Part shown: piece by piece, positions 60,430 to 64,000 of the stretch | Numbering within the stretch: position 1 is the stretch's first letter | How the letters are laid out: the number at the start of each line of letters is the position of its first letter | Assembly (NCBI GenBank): GCA_008933995.1 | Contig: WARS01002947.1 | Span: forward strand, 703,884-767,883 | Length of the DNA stretch: 64,000 nucleotides | Direction of reading: 5' to 3' | From: Datnioides undecimradiatus | Taxonomy: Eukaryota > Chordata > Actinopteri > Lobotiformes > Datnioididae | Translations under genes and position numbers: made by a program | Notes under the pieces: generated by a model | What the model saw: only the letters and a program-made list of their open reading frames with translations | The model's database searches: none | What the model was told of the DNA's origin: nothing

Positions 60430-60910
60430 AGTATCACGATGAGAACCAGGCCCTGACCCAAAAGCAGTGCACAAACTTATGGATACATAAACACAATGTT
60501 CTTTAATCAAACAGAAGCAGGTTTGGTAAACAGGAGGTTAGTCACTTAGAGCAAAGGTACAATGACCAGCAAAACAGGTCAAAGAACAGATCAGATTCAG
60601 TGACAAGGCACTTGAAAAACAACTCCCAAAGAAAACACTGCTGGAACACTAACACAAGGGACAAAGTCAAACTGGCACAGAAGGGAGGGAAGGCTGACAA
60701 TATATACAATGAGGGAAGGGTGACCATAAGATACAGAAGCAACACATTGGGGTGAGTAAGGTAATCACACACCTGGATGAGTATCAAAATAAAACAGGAA
60801 ACACAAGACATGAAACACTAAGAAAAACACCTAACTCAGTGATGAGGTTAGATATTACACGTGCCCCGGGTCAAAGTGACCCAAAGTGACCCTGAAAAAT
60901 GAACGTAACA
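60430..60910 (-). mobile_element. Probable solo LTR, minus strand
   Basis: On the minus strand it starts TGTTACGTTCATTTTTCAGG at 60910, has TGACCCGGGGCACGTG, a T/C-rich U3-like stretch (TGTGTTTCCTGTTTTATT), CCTTCCCTC words, and near its end GATTAAAGAAC and CACTGCTTTTGGGTCAGG, the arrangement seen in the other LTRs of this window. Borders are approximate and no target duplication was confirmed. Confidence 0.48.
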
Positions 60911-62629
60911 GGAAGGTTAATGGATATCAGTTACACCACAATGCCCTGAAATCCTTCAAAATCTTCACTGTGTGGATTCAATGAGTCTGCTTGAGTGTCT
61001 GGCAGAGGTGTAGAATTATAGTGTGATAATTCTAGTTTCAAGTCAAACAGTGGTTCTGAACATGTAGTTGCACTGAATCTCTTCAAACACAGTGTCACAA
61101 GTTCTTCCAGTCTTATCACCCATTTGTATCTCGCAGGTACAATGTGGACTCCAGAAGCTGTAACATTTCCAAACACGTAAGTACAGTATGCCAACTCGAA
61201 TGACTCAGCACTGAAAGCTTCCATCGGACCTCAGATGTATCTCATTGTATTCACTGTTACTCAACTGAATACTGTGCTAATTTACAGTGAATGAGTAAAG
61301 CAGCCGATGATGATTAAGCATGAGGAAAGTCCACTGTTTAGTCTACTCTAGTATTTAGTATCCTGTTAATCCGTTTTGAGATCAAGTCTCTTTTTGTTCT
61401 CAACAAATCAATTCGTGGGAGAACAGAAGGTGAGATTGTATAATGTGTCATGCTACCATAATTCATTAATTTCACTTTTATTTTCCAGTGTATTTCAGTG
61501 TTGCCAGAAGAGACTTCTGATTGTTCTGTTTTGCTCATTTTTTATTATCACTGTCATTATTTTATAATTATTGTATTTTCTACCATTCTTTCATCTCATT
61601 ATCAAGGGTGAACACCAACAGCTCCCATCCACTCAGCATCCATCATAGTGTTGTTCCTCTGTTTGTCTGTCTGCATTTTATTAGTCACTCAGGTAAAACA
61701 ACTTTCAGGATGCAACATCAAAATGAAAGCAGCTGTTGTATGCAACAGCAGATTGTGTTTGTTTGGACATTTACAAGAACACACATTCACTCACACCTAC
61801 TGTATGCCTGCTCGCGCCCACATGACAAACATCAGCATGCGGTGCTCTGCCCTTGTTGCTGTGCAGTTCCACTGTGTTGTGCCATCCCTCTGCTTTTTTA
61901 TGTTGCCATATGTTTATCTCTGTAGACAGTGGGCTGGTTGTAAACTTTGACGCTTGCTGTTTAATGGAAATGCTGACTGAAGGGGAAATCGCTTTCTTTT
62001 TTGCTGTGAAAACATTTGCCTTAGTAGTAGTAATAGAGTACTTCTTTAGAGAATAATCAATCTGTCAACAAGCACCTGGCTAATGCTTCCCCTACTTGGC
62101 CTCACTATGTTAATGCACACTTATATGAAAGGATGAAATAAACTGTAAATTTAAAATGACACTAAAATAACACGATTTAACTGGAACAGAACCTTAATAA
62201 CTTTAATATCTCGATTAGACTTGAGACTAGATTTGAGGTCTTACATCATTCTTACTGAGCTTATTACCTTCAGTGTGAACCCTGGCTAGTAGCTCAGGGT
62301 AGTTTCATAAATATGTGGAGTAATTACTCTGTCCTGAACTCCCTCCTGAAAGTAACTTCAAAGTAATTCATAGGGAGACAAAATTCACTGTCCTCATTTT
62401 GTTCAAACACACACTCTGAAGTGTAGGTAAAACTGAAGTCATATTTCTGTGAGTTTGAAAATTTAAAGTTCTTTGTGACTGTTGTGCTGTCCTCAATGCG
62501 TTTGTGGTGCATGTCAGACAGTTTAACACCTCGCTCTCACCAAAACTCTGGATTCCATATCGCAGGTTTATTGATGAAAAGGTAAAGAGTTGGTAAAGAG
62601 TTTAGTCCCATTTGGCTTCGACACTTTTA
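60911..62629. other. cpne9: cpne9 intron 4 segment: no gene seen
   Basis: 1.7 kb of unique sequence. Open frames at 60931-61224 (minus) and 61521-61950 (plus) have no family motif, and no copine exon (DFLGQAF-type) is found. Confidence 0.5.
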
Positions 62630-64000
62630 TCTCCACCGTGCGCACTCTGCTATCCTTGTTATAAGTCCAAGGTGTCACTCATTTCTTGGGATTTGAGCAT
62701 CCTCAAGAACAACAACAGTTGCTGGGTTCACATTTGCGTCGTGTTTGGAGTGTTTCCTCCAATTGTCACAGAAAGTATTGGAGGGATGCTGAACTTGGCA
62801 CCACTGGTGCTTGTAGAGGTCGGAAGCAACAAAGGTGCCAGCAGGAGCCAGGAAAGGGTTCACTTTCTATGTGAGGAGAGTAGCTGGGGTAAGTATGAAT
62901 GGATCATTACAGTCCGATGACACTGGAACAAGGGGCCTTGCATTTATAATGGCAGACACCTCAGCCATAAAGGAAACAAGAACCTCATATGAGTTTTGTG
63001 GTTTTGTGCTCAAAGAACATGGTGTCCAGGATTTTTCTAGCAAGCTCTATCATCCTTTCCCATGACCCACCAAAATGAGATACATGTGGAGGATCGAAAG
63101 TCCATGAAAATTCCCGTTCCAATAAATATGTTTTCACAGCTGCATTGTCCATATTTGAAGGTTTCTTAAGCTCTTTGGAGGTCTCATGGTCTGAGCGGTT
63201 GCTCTTTACAGGACCCCTGACAGCCAAGAATCGCCTGAGGGCATTGATGAAACTCAACGAGTCAAGTGATTCGATCACTTCACTCTTATGCTCATGCACA
63301 TGAAGATCACAGCCCATCTTTTGTTTTGAATGACACTTCTTATATGTTGTGAAGTGACGGTCCAGGGGCCAAAGACATCTAACCCCACGTTTGTGAACAG
63401 GGGTTCAGTTGAGAGGCGTTCTGCAGGTAGATTAGCCATTTTCTGAACACTGAGGGGAGCTCTTTCAACTCTAAGATGTTGAGAGGGACTGTGGTCATGG
63501 TTGAGCAGGAACTCGGGGCCACTGAGCCAAATAGTGAGCCCTAGCTGATGTGTAGGAACAGAGTGGGTGGCGTGATCTGCAGGATTTTGGTTGGTGGGCA
63601 CATGATGCCACTGGTCTGGCCAGACTTATGGATCCTTATGACACGATTGCTCATGTAAACATAAAAGTGTCTAATCTCATTGTAGATATATCCCAGAACA
63701 GCTTTTGTCTGTATAGAAACGGGTGTGGTCTAGCTGAACATCTATCTCTTCTGAGATCAGGTCAGCAGGCTCCACCACTAGCACAGCGGCACAGAGTTCA
63801 AGTCTTGGGACAGTTTGTTCTGGGCATAGAGTCAACCGTGCCTTGCCAATGACAAAGCCAACCTGACAGTTCATGTCTGCATTGGTTATCTTCAAGTAAG
63901 CCACTGCTGCGATGGCTTTAGTTGACACATCAGTGAAGATGCAAAGTTCTCTATTCACAGCCGCTGAAGGTGAGATGTCTGTGTATGTTCTGGTGATTGA
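62630..64000 (-). mobile_element. BEL/Pao LTR retrotransposon pol, 3' part, runs off the right edge
   Basis: A minus-strand remnant. From right to left (5' to 3' of the element) it has the RNase H region, a linker, the integrase core and the integrase C-terminus. Its earlier part (gag, protease, RT) must lie beyond position 64000. Neither LTR is seen. It lies in the antisense direction within cpne9 intron 4. Confidence 0.88.
62675..63958 (-). pseudogene. BEL/Pao RNase H and integrase remnant
   Basis: Four minus-strand frames in sequence. 63677-63958: RNase H-like ELCIFTDVSTKAIAAVAYL, then PEQTVPRLELCAAVLVVE and FYTD. 63275-63601: NPADHATH, KMANLPAERL and VGLDVFGPWTV, the N-terminal integrase region with the first catalytic aspartate. 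62985-63317: ESLDSLSFINALRRFLAVRG, SWTFDPPHVSHFGGSWERMI, the integrase core with the catalytic glutamate. 62675-62863: FVASDLYKHQWCQVQHPSNT and VVVLEDAQIPRNE, the C-terminal part. At least three frameshifts separate them, so the gene is inactive. Confidence 0.87.

Noticed and set aside
60931-61224. 97-codon minus-strand frame (EAFSAESFELAYCTYVFGNV...).
   Set aside because: No recognised motif, no splice or promoter context, and a length expected by chance.

Overview
This is vertebrate nuclear DNA, almost certainly from a ray-finned (teleost) fish. It has spliced genes with GT-AG introns, sparse coding sequence in a background rich in CA/GA/TA microsatellites, and a teleost-type mix of interspersed repeats: L2/CR1 LINEs, a Dong/R4-type LINE, a Penelope-like element with a GIY-YIG domain, a Tc1 element, BEL/Pao and Gypsy-type LTR elements, and tRNA-derived SINEs. 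No species can be named from the sequence.

Two host genes are supported, arranged head to head. On the minus strand is an LHFPL4-type tetraspan gene: exon 1 at 19206-19614, exon 2 at 125-361, an 18.8 kb intron between them, and its last exon beyond the left edge. On the plus strand is a copine of the CPNE5/8/9 group, best matched to CPNE9. Its first four coding exons are at 27687-27766, 29442-29482, 49424-49470 and 54170-54273; the rest lies beyond the right edge. Exon phases agree across all four copine junctions in the window. From memory of the human 3p25 map, LHFPL4 (minus) and CPNE9 (plus) are close neighbours, which supports both names. MTMR14, which lies between them in human, is not seen here.

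Layout. 1-9.4 kb: lhfpl4 exon 2 and intron with microsatellites. 9.4-13.3 kb: a long TA array, then two inverted copies of a Dong/R4-like LINE around a tRNA-like SINE head. 13.3-19.2 kb: quiet intron. 19.2-20.7 kb: lhfpl4 exon 1 and its GC-rich upstream region. 20.7-27.3 kb: intergenic, with one probable solo LTR. 27.3-29.5 kb: copine 5' region and exons 1-2. 29.5-49.4 kb: a 19.9 kb copine intron with an L2 LINE that is itself split by a Gypsy-like insertion carrying a 132-bp minisatellite, plus SINEs, a solo LTR and a second LINE. 49.7-51.1 kb: a dead Tc1 element. 54.6-57.2 kb: a Penelope-like element with a long open frame, inverted terminal repeats, a perfect 15-bp target-site duplication and a hammerhead-ribozyme-like core. 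57.8-60.1 kb: a TIR-bounded element without a recognisable transposase. 60.4-60.9 kb: a probable solo LTR. 62.6-64.0 kb: a decayed BEL/Pao pol on the minus strand, running off the right edge.

The two genes have related neuronal settings by family knowledge: LHFPL4 organises GABA-A receptors at inhibitory synapses, and copines are Ca2+-dependent membrane-binding proteins, with CPNE9 mainly in brain. Nothing in the sequence shows that they act together. No clearly new host system was found. The most unusual items are the Penelope-like element, the inverted Dong pair with a shared stop codon, the gag minisatellite and an isolated near-perfect hairpin at 41067-41127.
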